Below the pieces are notes generated by a model. It ran no database searches. It worked only from the letters and a program-made list of their open reading frames with translations, and was not told the origin of the DNA. Source: Halohasta salina (lineage in GTDB: Archaea > Halobacteriota > Halobacteria > Halobacteriales > Haloferacaceae). From it: a DNA stretch of 64,000 bases. The stretch spans positions 682,001-746,000 of the forward strand of contig NZ_JAMZIE010000001.1 in assembly GCF_024178165.1 (NCBI RefSeq), read 5' to 3'. The translations under genes were made by a program, and so were the position numbers. Positions 15,951-24,556 of the stretch are shown here, in pieces (position 1 is the stretch's first letter; each line of letters starts with the position of its first letter).

Positions 15951-16898
15951 ATGGATCTCTTTCGGAGCGCCCAGGCGGTGGCCGACGCCGGCGGCGACGG
16001 CATCGTCGACTGGACGGCGGTCGCCGCCGCTGCCAAAGCCGCCACGCCCCGCGGCGACCTCGAGTTGACGGCCGACGAACGGGCGGGCTACCGGACCGAC
16101 GTGCGTGCGGCCCGCGACCGGCTTCGATCGGTCGGCGGCGTCGACTTCGATCTCCCGGCGACCATCGAAATCCAGCACCGCCATCACTGGATCGACGCCA
16201 ACATTGCTACCTTTCGCCGGGTCGTTGAGCCGCTGGAGGAGCAGTCGGCGCTGCTACCCGGCGTCTCGCGGGCGATCAACACTGGGACGATGGCGATCAC
16301 CCTCGGTTTTCTTGGGCGGAACGTCCTCGGCCAGTACGATCCCTTGCTGTTGGCCGACACCGACGACCACTCGCTGTACTTTGTTAGGCCCAATATACGG
16401 CGTGTGGCCCGTCAGTTAGACGTCGACTACCCGCGGTTCCGTCGGTGGATCGCCTTCCATGAGGTCGCCCACGCCGCCGAGTTCGGCGCGGCCCCGTGGC
16501 TGCCGGGCTATCTCGAAGCTCGGATGCAGGAGACGGTGACCGATCTCACTGAGGGACAGCTCAACCGCGAGGCGTACCACGAACTCAACACGGCGATGAC
16601 TGCCGTCGAGGGGTACGCCGAGCTACTGATGGATCGGGCCTTCGACACCGAGTACGCCGATCTCCGGGCGAAGATCGACGCCAGACGGAAGGGTGGCGGC
16701 CCGGTCGTCCAACTGTTTCGGCGGCTGCTCGGTCTGGGGCTCAAACGCCAGCAGTACGAACGGGGGGCGGCTTTCTTCGAAGCGGTCGCCGACGCCCGGA
16801 GCGTGGCTGCCGCAAGTGCGGTCTGGGACGCCCCCGAGAACCTCCCGACGGATGCGGAACTCGACACACCGGGACGGTGGCTTCAACGGGTCGACTAG
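15951..16898 (+). CDS. Zincin-like metallopeptidase, DUF2342 / F420-associated type
   Basis: 315 residues. The metalloprotease motif is HEVAHAAEF with His170, Glu171 and His174; a possible third ligand is the Glu in AVEGYAELLMD about 50 residues later. The layout, including the N-terminal DWTAVAAAAK block and the segment WLPGYLEARMQE, matches the DUF2342 family, whose members occur beside coenzyme F420 biosynthesis genes in actinobacteria and haloarchaea; none of those genes is present here. There is no signal peptide. Whether it cleaves peptides has not been shown for the family as far as I know. Confidence 0.85.
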   Translation: MDLFRSAQAVADAGGDGIVDWTAVAAAAKAATPRGDLELTADERAGYRTDVRAARDRLRSVGGVDFDLPATIEIQHRHHWIDANIATFRRVVEPLEEQSALLPGVSRAINTGTMAITLGFLGRNVLGQYDPLLLADTDDHSLYFVRPNIRRVARQLDVDYPRFRRWIAFHEVAHAAEFGAAPWLPGYLEARMQETVTDLTEGQLNREAYHELNTAMTAVEGYAELLMDRAFDTEYADLRAKIDARRKGGGPVVQLFRRLLGLGLKRQQYERGAAFFEAVADARSVAAASAVWDAPENLPTDAELDTPGRWLQRVD

Positions 16899-17119
16899 CG
16901 CATCGACGACCGGAACTCCTCGAGGTTGCGGAGCACGAACCACAGGAGCACGATTCCGACCCCGAGGCCGCTGACGAAGGCCGCTGCCAACTGGAGCGGC
17001 GTGGGATCGATGTGGAGCGACATCAGGGCGGTTGAGCCCGCGACAAGCAACACGAACCCGATCCTGAGCCGGCGGTTTGCGAGTGCCTTCTCGTCGGCCG
17101 TGAGGCTCGACCCGACCAT
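16895..17119 (-). CDS. Small two-helix membrane protein
   Basis: 74 residues from the ATG at 17119, which overlaps the TGA of the upstream gene by one base (TGATG), so it is translationally coupled to the NTF2-like gene. Two hydrophobic helices: IGFVLLVAGSTALMSL and LAAAFVSGLGVGIVLLWFVL. The extreme 3' end overlaps the zincin gene by four bases on the other strand. No family recognised. Confidence 0.7.
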   Translation of the reverse strand: MVGSSLTADEKALANRRLRIGFVLLVAGSTALMSLHIDPTPLQLAAAFVSGLGVGIVLLWFVLRNLEEFRSSMR

Positions 17120-17541
17120 CAGCCCTCCCACGAGAACAGGTCGTCTTCGGCCGTCTGGAGCTCCTCGTTGGGAGCCGACACGTGCAGCGTGACGAACTGC
17201 CACTCGTCGCCGTCGCGCCGCCGGAGAACCCCTGTCCACCGGCTCTCGAAGTCGTAGTCGGTGTCGGTCGGGATATCACGCCACGCAAGGGAGACCTGAT
17301 CGTCGAACCACGCGATGTCGCCGTCGACGGTGACCGACAGGTCGTTGCTCTCGACGCTCCAGTCTTCGGTCGTCGCCGTCTGCTCGGAGAGGCCGTTTGC
17401 GACGTCGGCGTAGCCGACCAGCCGCTCGCTGAGCCCGACTTTGATCGTGTTCGGTGCCTCCGCAAAGAACGACGCGAGGGTGTCGCCACCTTCGAGGGCG
17501 TCGTAGTAGGCCTCGACCGTCTCGGCTACATCCCGTCCCAT
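17119..17541 (-). CDS. NTF2/SnoaL-like protein
   Basis: 140 residues with the cone-shaped NTF2-like pattern: an N-terminal helix VAETVEAYYDALEGGD, then SFFAEAPNTIKVGLSERLVGY and the strands DIAWFDDQVSLAW, SRWTGVLRRRDGDEWQFVTLHVS. Members serve as small enzymes or ligand-binding scaffolds, and the role cannot be inferred. First gene of a two-gene unit with the small membrane protein downstream. Confidence 0.82.
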   Translation of the reverse strand: MGRDVAETVEAYYDALEGGDTLASFFAEAPNTIKVGLSERLVGYADVANGLSEQTATTEDWSVESNDLSVTVDGDIAWFDDQVSLAWRDIPTDTDYDFESRWTGVLRRRDGDEWQFVTLHVSAPNEELQTAEDDLFSWEG

Positions 17542-17618
17542 AGGTGGCCGTCGACCGCAGGGGGCTTCAAATCAGTGCTTCGCCTCCGTCGGCGCTCAAC
17601 GCCGTCGGTAGGGACCGA

Positions 17619-18323
17619 CTACTTTTGTACGCTCCAGTAGGAAACCGACGCCAGTTTGTCGCCCAGCGGCGTCTTTCCGATGGCCGTATCGAGCGTACGG
17701 AACGGTCGGGCGACCGACCGGGGAAGCTGGCGGTAGAACCCATACGGGAGGACGAAATCGTGGGCTTCGGATTCGAGTTCGAGCTCCGAATCCGCAAGCA
17801 GGCTCTCGACGTCGGTCCGGGAGTAGAGCCGCGACCCCATCGGCAACAGCCAGTTGTAGATCACGCGCGTGCTGCCGAGATTGAACGTATCGAAGAAAAT
17901 CTGGCCCTTTGTGACCCGGCGGAGTTCTCGCAGGAAGGTCACCGGCCGGTCGGCGAGATGGAAAAACCGCATGGCGAAGACGGCATCGAAGTGGTCGTCG
18001 GGAAACGGGAGCCGAGCGGCGTCGCCGCGCATGAACTCGACGTGGTCGTCGACGCCGGCGCGTTTTGCTTTCTCGCGGCCCTGAGCGAGCATCGCCGCCG
18101 AGATGTCCAGTCCGACGATGTCGGCCCCCGCTTGGGCCATCATTACCGTAAACCGACCGGTCCCGCAGGCAACCTCCAAGACGGTCTTGTCTTCGAGAGG
18201 GCCCAGCGCCGACCGAACCGCTGCCTTCTCGCGCCGATCGATGAACGCTCCACCCTCCGAAAACCGCTTGTCGTCGTACTCCTCGGCGACATCGTCGGCC
18301 TGGTACCACTCCTTGCCTTTCAC
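17619..18323 (-). CDS. Class I SAM-dependent methyltransferase
   Basis: 234 residues from a GTG at 18323 (VKGKEWYQADDVAEEYD). I prefer this to upstream in-frame codons because a TATA-like GTTTTA lies about 28 bases ahead of it. The SAM motif I is VLEVACGTGRFTVMMAQ, followed by VGLDISAAML, the motif VEFMRGDAARLPFPDDHFDAVF and FLRELRRVTKGQIFF. This is the Methyltransf_11/UbiE-like group; substrates in haloarchaea include quinones and lipids but nothing here decides it. Confidence 0.9.
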   Translation of the reverse strand: MKGKEWYQADDVAEEYDDKRFSEGGAFIDRREKAAVRSALGPLEDKTVLEVACGTGRFTVMMAQAGADIVGLDISAAMLAQGREKAKRAGVDDHVEFMRGDAARLPFPDDHFDAVFAMRFFHLADRPVTFLRELRRVTKGQIFFDTFNLGSTRVIYNWLLPMGSRLYSRTDVESLLADSELELESEAHDFVLPYGFYRQLPRSVARPFRTLDTAIGKTPLGDKLASVSYWSVQK

Positions 18324-18436
18324 AGTGGCCGAACCTGCACGCTGGAGCACTAAAACCGTACTGGATACTGTCGACCGTTCGGAACTGGACAAATACCGAG
18401 GCACTCACCCACAGACCGCCCGGAGGTTGAGGTGTT

Positions 18437-18487
18437 ATACTAGTATCCCCTTATACAATATCTACTGACTTGTGATGTATGTAGATA
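18437..18487. promoter_or_regulatory. Palindromes ahead of the winged-helix regulator gene
   Basis: Two symmetric elements precede the gene at 18522: the perfect ten-base palindrome ATACTAGTAT at 18437-18446, and an inverted repeat TATCTAC (18459-18465) with GTAGATA (18481-18487) across 15 bases. Their position suggests operators, possibly for autoregulation; this is inference. Confidence 0.4.
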
Positions 18488-18521
18488 ACCTTTACCAGTA
18501 CGTCAGTCTTGAAGCGGTAGT

Positions 18522-18794
18522 ATGAGCACTAGTCCGGTCGAGGCCAGCAGTCGTATCGAGCTGTCGGAGACGGAGTTTCGGGACCGACTCCGCGAACTAC
18601 CGCCGAGTGCGAAACTGGTTGCCAAGGTCCTCGAAACCGACCAGCCACTCTCGCAGGGCCAACTCGCCGACGAATCGCTGCTTCCCGACCGCACGGTGCG
18701 GTACGCGCTCAACCGGCTCGAGGAGTCCGATCTGATCGGCTCGCGGTACAGCTTCAAGGACGCCCGCAAACAGGTCTACTACCTCAACACGTAG
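18522..18794 (+). CDS. Winged-helix transcriptional regulator (paralogue A)
   Basis: 90 residues. A short polar N-terminus is followed by one compact wHTH domain: RLRELPPSAKLVAKVLETDQ, LSQGQLADESLL, recognition helix DRTVRYALNRLEES and a wing GSRYSFKDARKQVYYL. It is clearly paralogous to the protein encoded at 53829-54107, with nearly the same spacing throughout and shared LPPS-KLVAK, RTVR, RLE, DARKQ blocks. This MarR/TrmB-like domain likely binds DNA as a dimer. There is no effector domain, so any signal must act through the DNA-binding domain itself or a partner. Confidence 0.85.
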   Translation: MSTSPVEASSRIELSETEFRDRLRELPPSAKLVAKVLETDQPLSQGQLADESLLPDRTVRYALNRLEESDLIGSRYSFKDARKQVYYLNT

Positions 18795-18860
18795 CCAGCC
18801 GCCGTAGTCGACGCGGGCAGCAATCCGCCCTTTTATGTGGTCGCTCTCGAATCCACCTGT

Positions 18861-19784
18861 ATGCAGCTTTCGGTCGTCGTGCCGACACTCAACGGCCGGG
18901 ACCAGCTGTCGGCCTGCCTCGACCGGCTGACGGCTGCGGCCCCCGAGGCCGAACTCGTCGTCGTCAACGGTCCCTCGGCCGATGGGACGACCGGAATGGT
19001 CCGCGACCGCGAGGACGTCGACGTGCTGGTCGAAGTGTCGGCCCGGACGGTCAACGTCGCCCGGAACGCGGGGATCGAAGTCGCTTCCGGCGACGTGATC
19101 GCCTTCGTCAGCGACGACCTCCGGATCGAAGACGGCTGGCGACGAGCGATCGTCGACGGGCTCACCGAGGCCCCGGTGGTGACGGGGCCGACCCACCGGA
19201 CGGTCCCCGGCGGGGTGACGACCGAATCGGCCGAAACGAGGGCGATCGCCGCCCGCGATGTGACCTACTTTTCGGGCAGTAACGTGGCCTTCGAGGCCGA
19301 CGTATTGGACGACCTCGATGGGTTCGACGAATACCTCGAAACGGGCGGGGCACGCGACGCGGCCCACCGGCTTGCAGGAATGGATCTCGGCGTCACGTGG
19401 CAGCCCGAGATGAGCGTCCGGTGTGAGTACGAGGCCGACGGCGGCCGGACCCACCGCGACTGGGGCTGGAAGTATCGGGCGCTGTCCTACCGGCTGGTCA
19501 AAAACTACGGCCTCCGGCCCACGGTGATCCGCCGGACGGCCGCCCACGCGGTGCGTGACGCGCTGTCGGCCGCCCGCGATGTCGTTGGCGGCGACGCCCA
19601 GCCGACCGAGTGGTTCGGCACGGGTCGGGACGTGTTGTCGGGCATCGCGACCGGGAGTTCGGACGGCTTCGTCGCCCGTCGACGGGACCGAGCGGAGTCC
19701 CGAAACCCACACGGGATCTCGAAACGCGCCGACCGCGCGGTCGCCCGCTACGACTGGCGCGGCACCGAGTCGACCCCCGAGTAG
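18861..19784 (+). CDS. Family 2 glycosyltransferase
   Basis: 307 residues from the ATG at 18861 (MQLSVVVPTLNGRDQLSACL). The GT-A fold elements are present: the N-terminal VVVPTLNGRD, the block RTVNVARNAGIEVASGDVIAFVSDDL with the metal-binding SDD, and the acceptor region ENLETGGARD-like GGARDAAHRLA. There is no membrane segment. Enzymes of this kind act in protein N-glycosylation (Agl) or exopolysaccharide synthesis in haloarchaea; no other Agl gene is nearby. Confidence 0.9.
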   Translation: MQLSVVVPTLNGRDQLSACLDRLTAAAPEAELVVVNGPSADGTTGMVRDREDVDVLVEVSARTVNVARNAGIEVASGDVIAFVSDDLRIEDGWRRAIVDGLTEAPVVTGPTHRTVPGGVTTESAETRAIAARDVTYFSGSNVAFEADVLDDLDGFDEYLETGGARDAAHRLAGMDLGVTWQPEMSVRCEYEADGGRTHRDWGWKYRALSYRLVKNYGLRPTVIRRTAAHAVRDALSAARDVVGGDAQPTEWFGTGRDVLSGIATGSSDGFVARRRDRAESRNPHGISKRADRAVARYDWRGTESTPE

Positions 19785-19794
19785 GCGGTGCCTA

Positions 19795-20613
19795 CTACGG
19801 AGCGAACCCCGGAATCAGCCGGACCGGATTCTTGTTGAACACCCGTTGCATCGCGTCCTCGGAGACGTCGAGGGTGAGAATCTCCATGAGCGCCACGTTG
19901 GGATGGATCTCGGGCGTGCCGCTGCCGAAGAGGATCCGGTCGGGGTACTCCAAGAGGCCGCGTTCGAGCAGTTCCCGCGAGCGAACCGCCCACGTGTCCA
20001 GATACAGCCGGTCGTAGGCGTCGAGCAGATCGAGCGACTGGGTCATCCGGTCGTGATCGTGGGGGTAGCCGCCGAACCCCGCCAAAATCACGGGAAACCC
20101 CTCACCGATGAGCTCTCCCTCGGCGGCCCGCGGCGGAAACCCCGGCCGGCAGTAGACGACCACCGGCAGGTCGACGGCGGCCAGCTCGGCGACCACTTCT
20201 TCGTCGGGGAGCCCGTCGACGGCGGGGTCGAGGACGAAGCCGTGAAACCGGTCGTCGTAGGCGTACTGCTCGACGTCGCCCGGTCGGATGTGGTAGTTCT
20301 CGCGGTTGGGCCGCCAGTTGCGGACCGCCGCCATCGGTCCCCCTGTGGGGTCGAGCGCGCCGTTGAGCCGGGCAAAGGCGAGGAACGGCCGGTCGACGCT
20401 GAGTCGGGCGATGGCGTTGTTAGCCCGGAGGTACCCCTCCTCGCGGGGCCGGGGCGAAGGCGAGACTGCCGCCCGGACGATGCCTGCCTGATGGCACTCC
20501 CGCTCCAACTCGTCGGGGCCGGTATCCCGCCCGTAGGTCGTCACTGCCCGCTCGTCGTGGTCGAGGTGGGCGTGTGCGTCGACCACGCGAAACCCGTGTT
20601 CGAGCTCCAGCAT
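19795..20613 (-). CDS. Amidohydrolase-family metal-dependent hydrolase
   Basis: 272 residues from the ATG at 20613 (MLELEHGFRVVDAHAHLDHD); the open frame continues upstream but the family starts here. The metal-binding DAHAHLDHDE motif is followed by ARLNGALDPTGG, the strand-end GFVLDPAVDGLPDEEVV, the VVVYCRPGFPP His/Cys region, a GFGGYPHDHDRM segment and LFGSGTPEIHPNVAL near the C-terminus. This is the COG2159 (ACMSD-like) pattern. The middle His of the usual HxGxP is replaced (YCRPGF), so the metal set may differ. Confidence 0.85.
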   Translation of the reverse strand: MLELEHGFRVVDAHAHLDHDERAVTTYGRDTGPDELERECHQAGIVRAAVSPSPRPREEGYLRANNAIARLSVDRPFLAFARLNGALDPTGGPMAAVRNWRPNRENYHIRPGDVEQYAYDDRFHGFVLDPAVDGLPDEEVVAELAAVDLPVVVYCRPGFPPRAAEGELIGEGFPVILAGFGGYPHDHDRMTQSLDLLDAYDRLYLDTWAVRSRELLERGLLEYPDRILFGSGTPEIHPNVALMEILTLDVSEDAMQRVFNKNPVRLIPGFAP

Positions 20614-20750
20614 TGGTCGACCGTCAGACGCGCGGCATATAGTTGTTTCATCCTGTTGGATTGATCGATCAACACGCTGGCCGATACAGCCACAGACGGC
20701 CGGTCGACGGCGGCTCTTTCGGGTGGTTTGTTCCGGTAGCGATAGCAAAA

Positions 20751-20758
20751 TTTATATA
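20751..20758 (+). promoter_or_regulatory. TATA box of the thermosome gene
   Basis: TTTATATA preceded by a purine/A-rich element (GCAAAA, BRE-like) about 40 bases before the ATG at 20795. Start of transcription about 27 bases on would leave a leader of about 14 bases containing GAGGT, a possible weak Shine-Dalgarno sequence. Haloarchaeal thermosome genes are heat inducible through such promoters. Confidence 0.6.
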
Positions 20759-20794
20759 GAACTGCAAACCATCTGGTACTGAGGTTACTCATCT

Positions 20795-22363
20795 ATGGCA
20801 GCACGACAACAGCAGCCGCTGTTCATCCTCTCGGAAGACAACGAACGGACGAAAGGACAGGACGCCCAGGACTCGAACATCCGGGCCGGAAAGGCAGTCG
20901 CCAACTCGGTACGGACGACACTGGGCCCGAAAGGGATGGACAAGATGCTCGTCACCTCTTCGGGTGACGTGACGATCACCAACGACGGGGCGACCATTCT
21001 CAACGAGATGGATATCGAACACCCCGCCGCCCAGATGATCGTCGAGGTCGCCGAGACCCAGGAGGTCGAGGTCGGCGACGGGACGACGACCGCCGCGGTC
21101 TTGGCCGGCGAACTGCTCTCGGAGGCCGAGGAGCTGCTGGAGTCGGATCTCCACCCGACGGCCATCGTCGAAGGCTACCACGAGGCCGCCCGACTCGCCG
21201 GCGAGGCGATCGACGAGCAGGTCCTCGATATCGACCTCGACGACGACATCCTCGAAGCGGTCGCCGAATCAAGCATGACCGGCAAGGGGACCGGCGACGT
21301 CACCGCCGAAGTGCTCGCCGAGCGGGTCGTCGGGGCGGTCCGACAGGTCGCCGGCGACGATCGAGTCGACCGCGAGGACGTCCGGATCCACACCCAGACC
21401 GGCGCGGCCACCAGCGCGACCGAACTGGTCGACGGCGTCGTGCTCAGCGAGGAGCCCGCCAACGCCAACATGCCGCGACAGCTCGCCGACGCCAGCGCGG
21501 TCATCCTCGAAACCGCCCTCGAAGTCCGGACCGGCGAGGCCGACGCCGAGTACTCGATCACCAACGTCGACCAGCTCGACGACGCCATCGCCGCCGAGGA
21601 CCGCGAGCTTCGCGGGTACGCCGAGACGCTGAAGGAAGCCGGCGTCGACGTCGTCTTCAACACGAAGGATATCGACGACCGTGTCGCCGGCTACCTTGCC
21701 GACGCCGGCATACTGGCCTTCGAGAACGTCTCCTCGAAGAAGTCGAAGGCGCTGGCGAAAGCCACCGGCGCGAAACACCTCGGCACCCTCGAGGACATCG
21801 AGGCCGACGACCTCGGGACGGTCGCCTCGGTGTCGATCGAGCAGTACGGCGACGAGGAGGTCGCCTTCGTCGACGGCGGCAGCGAGACCGACTACGTCAC
21901 GCTGTTCGTCCGCGGCAGCACCGACCACGTGATCGACGAGATCGAGCGCGCGCTCAACGACGCCATCGACGTCACCATCGCCGCCCTCGACGCCGGCGGC
22001 GTCGTCGGCGGCGCGGGCGCGAGCGAGATCGCCATCGCCGACCACATCCGGAGCCACGCTGCGGGTGTCGAGGGGCGCAAACAGCTCGCCATCGACGCCT
22101 TCGCCGACGCGGTCGACGCCCTTCCACGGACGCTCGCGGAGAACACCGGGATGGACGCCATCGACGCACTGGTCGACCTCCGTGGTCGCCACGATTCGGA
22201 CGGCATCGCCGGCATCGTCTCGACCGGCCGCAGCGGCGAGGTCGGCGACCCCGTCGAGGCGGGCATCCTCGACCCCGCGGCGGTCAAACACGAGGCCATC
22301 GAGTCGGCCACCGAGGCCGCGACGATGATCCTCCGCATCGACGACGTCATCACCTCCGAGTAG
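20795..22363 (+). CDS. ths: Thermosome (group II chaperonin) subunit
   Basis: 522 residues; ATP-dependent folding of cytosolic proteins in a double-ring complex with a built-in lid. Equatorial nucleotide motifs are [25 protein letters not shown], the [15 protein letters not shown] loop and [18 protein letters not shown]. The apical and lid region is present (about 200-370). The C-terminus stops at [12 protein letters not shown], without the Gly-Gly-Met tail that many haloarchaeal subunits carry, and the chain is shorter than a typical 550-residue alpha subunit. This suggests the divergent third-type subunit, but the paralogues are outside the window so assignment to a subunit class is uncertain. 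Confidence 0.96.
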   Translation: MAARQQQPLFILSEDNERTKGQDAQDSNIRAGKAVANSVRTTLGPKGMDKMLVTSSGDVTITNDGATILNEMDIEHPAAQMIVEVAETQEVEVGDGTTTAAVLAGELLSEAEELLESDLHPTAIVEGYHEAARLAGEAIDEQVLDIDLDDDILEAVAESSMTGKGTGDVTAEVLAERVVGAVRQVAGDDRVDREDVRIHTQTGAATSATELVDGVVLSEEPANANMPRQLADASAVILETALEVRTGEADAEYSITNVDQLDDAIAAEDRELRGYAETLKEAGVDVVFNTKDIDDRVAGYLADAGILAFENVSSKKSKALAKATGAKHLGTLEDIEADDLGTVASVSIEQYGDEEVAFVDGGSETDYVTLFVRGSTDHVIDEIERALNDAIDVTIAALDAGGVVGGAGASEIAIADHIRSHAAGVEGRKQLAIDAFADAVDALPRTLAENTGMDAIDALVDLRGRHDSDGIAGIVSTGRSGEVGDPVEAGILDPAAVKHEAIESATEAATMILRIDDVITSE

Positions 22364-22469
22364 CCGACCCCGCGGTCCCAACTGGACTTTTTTGACGACG
22401 CAAACCTCGCTAGCCAACACTCCGTCGACCGAGAGCTAAACCGCCATCCGGCTCACGGGAGGGTGTATG

Positions 22470-22491
22470 AGTAGTCGGCGACTACTTATAT
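22470..22491 (+). promoter_or_regulatory. 17-base palindrome abutting a TATA box upstream of mqo
   Basis: AGTAGTCGGCGACTACT at 22470-22486 is a perfect palindrome with eight-base arms. It runs straight into a TATA-like CTTATAT (22485-22491). Such placement is typical of a repressor or activator site. A start 27 bases on would give an untranslated leader of about 90 bases before the ATG at 22605. Confidence 0.5.
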
Positions 22492-22604
22492 CGAACTGGA
22501 GTTTGTGGTGTGGTGGCGCGCGTCAGTCGAGATAGTAGCTCCTTTGTAGGTCGACTGCAATATCTTCACGAAGACAGTTACTGATCCCGAGGGAGACACC
22601 ACAC

Positions 22605-23978
22605 ATGCCGAAAGAATACGACCTAGTTATCGTTGGCGGCGGGATAAGCGGCGCATCGCTCTTGTATACGGTTGCGACGTTCACCGATATCGAACGGGTG
22701 GCGTTGATCGAGAAGGAAGACGAAATCGCGGCGATCAACTCCCATCACACGAACAACTCACAGACGCTCCACTTCGGGGATATCGAGACCAACTACACCC
22801 TCGAGAAGGCCGAGAAGGTCAAGGAGGGCGCGGAGATGGTCGCGGGCTATCTCGAAGCCAAGGACCCCGACCGAGAGATGCACGCAAAGCGGAGCAAGAT
22901 GGTACTGGCGGTCGGCGACGACGAGGTCGACAAGCTCGAAGCCCGCTACCACGACGAAGGGTTCGGCGACCTGTTCCCCAAACTGGAGGCCATCGGCCGC
23001 GATGAGATCGCCGACATCGAGCCCAAGGTCGTCGAGGGTCGCGATCCGTCCAAGGAGCTACTGGCCCTCCAGACGCCCGACGGCTACACTGTCGACTACG
23101 GCGAACTCGCCAAGGCGTTCGTCGAGCAGGTCGAGGAACACGAGGGGGTCGACGTCTTCCGCGGGACGAAAGTCGAGCGGGTCAACGAGACCGACGACGA
23201 GTACCTCGTCGAGACCGACGAGGCCGGCTGGTTTGCCGCCGACACCACGGTCGTCGCCGCGGGCTCCCACAGCCTCCAGATCGCCAAACGGATGGGGTAC
23301 GGCGAGGATCTGTCCTTGCTACCGGTCGCCGGCAGCTTCTTCCTCGCCGACGAGGGGCTGCTCAACGGCAAGGTCTACACCCTGCAGATGAAGAAATTGC
23401 CGTTTGCCGCCGTGCACGGCGACGCCGAGGTCCACGACGGGAACCTGACCCGATTCGGCCCGACGGCGAAGGTCGTCCCCGGACTCGAACGCGGCGAGCT
23501 GTCGTCGGTGGCGGACTTCTTCGACGTCTTCGGGATGAATCTCGATTCGTTCCTGAGCTACGCCAACATCCTGGCCGACCGGATCCTTTTCCCCTTCGTC
23601 ATCGAGAACCTCCTGTACGACATCCCCGTCGTCGGCCGGAAGACGTTCCTGCCGCACGTCCAGAAGGTCGTCCCGACGGTCGAGGAAGGCGACATCTCCC
23701 GCGCGAAGGGGTTCGGCGGGATCCGCCCACAGATCGTCGACACCGCGGCCAAATCACTCGATATGGGTGAAGCGAAGATTACCGGCGACGACATCATCTT
23801 CAACATCACCCCCTCGCCCGGTGCGTCGACCTGCCTGAAGAACGCGATGCGGGACACCCAGCAGGTCATCGAGTTCCTCGACGACGACTACGAGTTCGAC
23901 GAGGAAGGGTTCCGCCGGGCGACCATCGACAACTTCCCACGCGAGGCCGAAGCCGAGCCGGCCCCGGCCGACGACTGA
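22605..23978 (+). CDS. mqo: Malate:quinone oxidoreductase, FAD-dependent
   Basis: 457 residues. The Rossmann FAD motif is VIVGGGISGASLLYTVA, followed by ALIEKEDEIA. The stretch NNSQTLHFGDIETNYTLEKAEKVKEGAEM (about residues 49-77) matches the Mqo signature region as found in epsilonproteobacterial enzymes (SQT-x-H-x-GDIETNY-x-LEKA). Later parts include DYGELAKAFVEQ, the FAD strand TTVVAAGSHSLQ and ITPSPGASTCLKNAMRD. It oxidises malate to oxaloacetate and passes electrons to menaquinone at the inner face of the membrane. It would bypass or back up the NAD-linked malate dehydrogenase. Confidence 0.88.
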   Translation: MPKEYDLVIVGGGISGASLLYTVATFTDIERVALIEKEDEIAAINSHHTNNSQTLHFGDIETNYTLEKAEKVKEGAEMVAGYLEAKDPDREMHAKRSKMVLAVGDDEVDKLEARYHDEGFGDLFPKLEAIGRDEIADIEPKVVEGRDPSKELLALQTPDGYTVDYGELAKAFVEQVEEHEGVDVFRGTKVERVNETDDEYLVETDEAGWFAADTTVVAAGSHSLQIAKRMGYGEDLSLLPVAGSFFLADEGLLNGKVYTLQMKKLPFAAVHGDAEVHDGNLTRFGPTAKVVPGLERGELSSVADFFDVFGMNLDSFLSYANILADRILFPFVIENLLYDIPVVGRKTFLPHVQKVVPTVEEGDISRAKGFGGIRPQIVDTAAKSLDMGEAKITGDDIIFNITPSPGASTCLKNAMRDTQQVIEFLDDDYEFDEEGFRRATIDNFPREAEAEPAPADD

Positions 23979-24004
23979 GTCGTCGACCACGGCACCGCTT
24001 TCTG

Positions 24005-24493
24005 TTATATACTGCCGACAACGACCGGCAGGACGACCGCGAGACCGACGAGTCCGGCCCCGAAGCCCATCCGCGCGAGGGTCGGCCCGCGGTGGGGCGA
24101 TGGCTCCAGAAACGCGTGGTCGGGGGCCTCGGGGTCGTAGTAGACCGTCGTCGACGCGCCGGGCTCGTAGCCTGCGAGCGCGGCTTCGACGGCCGACTCG
24201 CTGTGGAACAGCTTGGTGTACCGGCTCGCACCGGGGTAAAGCCGGTCGCCGTGCCGCCGTCGGGTCGGTGTCAGATACTCGTATTCGACCCGTGGGACGT
24301 AGACGACTTGGCTACCGTCTTCGATCCGGTCGACGCCCGTCGACTCGATGGTGCCGCTGGCGGTCTGGGCCCGGCGGACCGCTCCGCGCTGGTGGCGGTA
24401 CTGACGGGCTCCATCCCACAGCAGTGCGATCCCGGCGAGTGCGAGAACCCCGCTCACGACACCGAGAACGGTTGTTTCGGAGACGCCGACCAT
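24005..24493 (-). CDS. DUF3592 membrane protein
   Basis: 162 residues with a hydrophobic helix near each end (LGVVSGVLALAGIALLWDG; GLVGLAVVLPVVVGSI). The soluble part between carries ASGTIESTGV, VVYVPRVEYEYLTPTRRR and YEPGASTTVYYDPEAPDHAFL, which are the standard DUF3592 features (VxYxY and a VYYDPxxP strand). The function is unknown for the family. It is convergent with mqo, 26 bases apart. Confidence 0.85.
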   Translation of the reverse strand: MVGVSETTVLGVVSGVLALAGIALLWDGARQYRHQRGAVRRAQTASGTIESTGVDRIEDGSQVVYVPRVEYEYLTPTRRRHGDRLYPGASRYTKLFHSESAVEAALAGYEPGASTTVYYDPEAPDHAFLEPSPHRGPTLARMGFGAGLVGLAVVLPVVVGSI

Positions 24494-24556
24494 ACAGTAC
24501 GGTGTCGACCCACGGGCAAATAGCTACGCCACTGGGCCGGGTCGGCGGCCCGTCCG

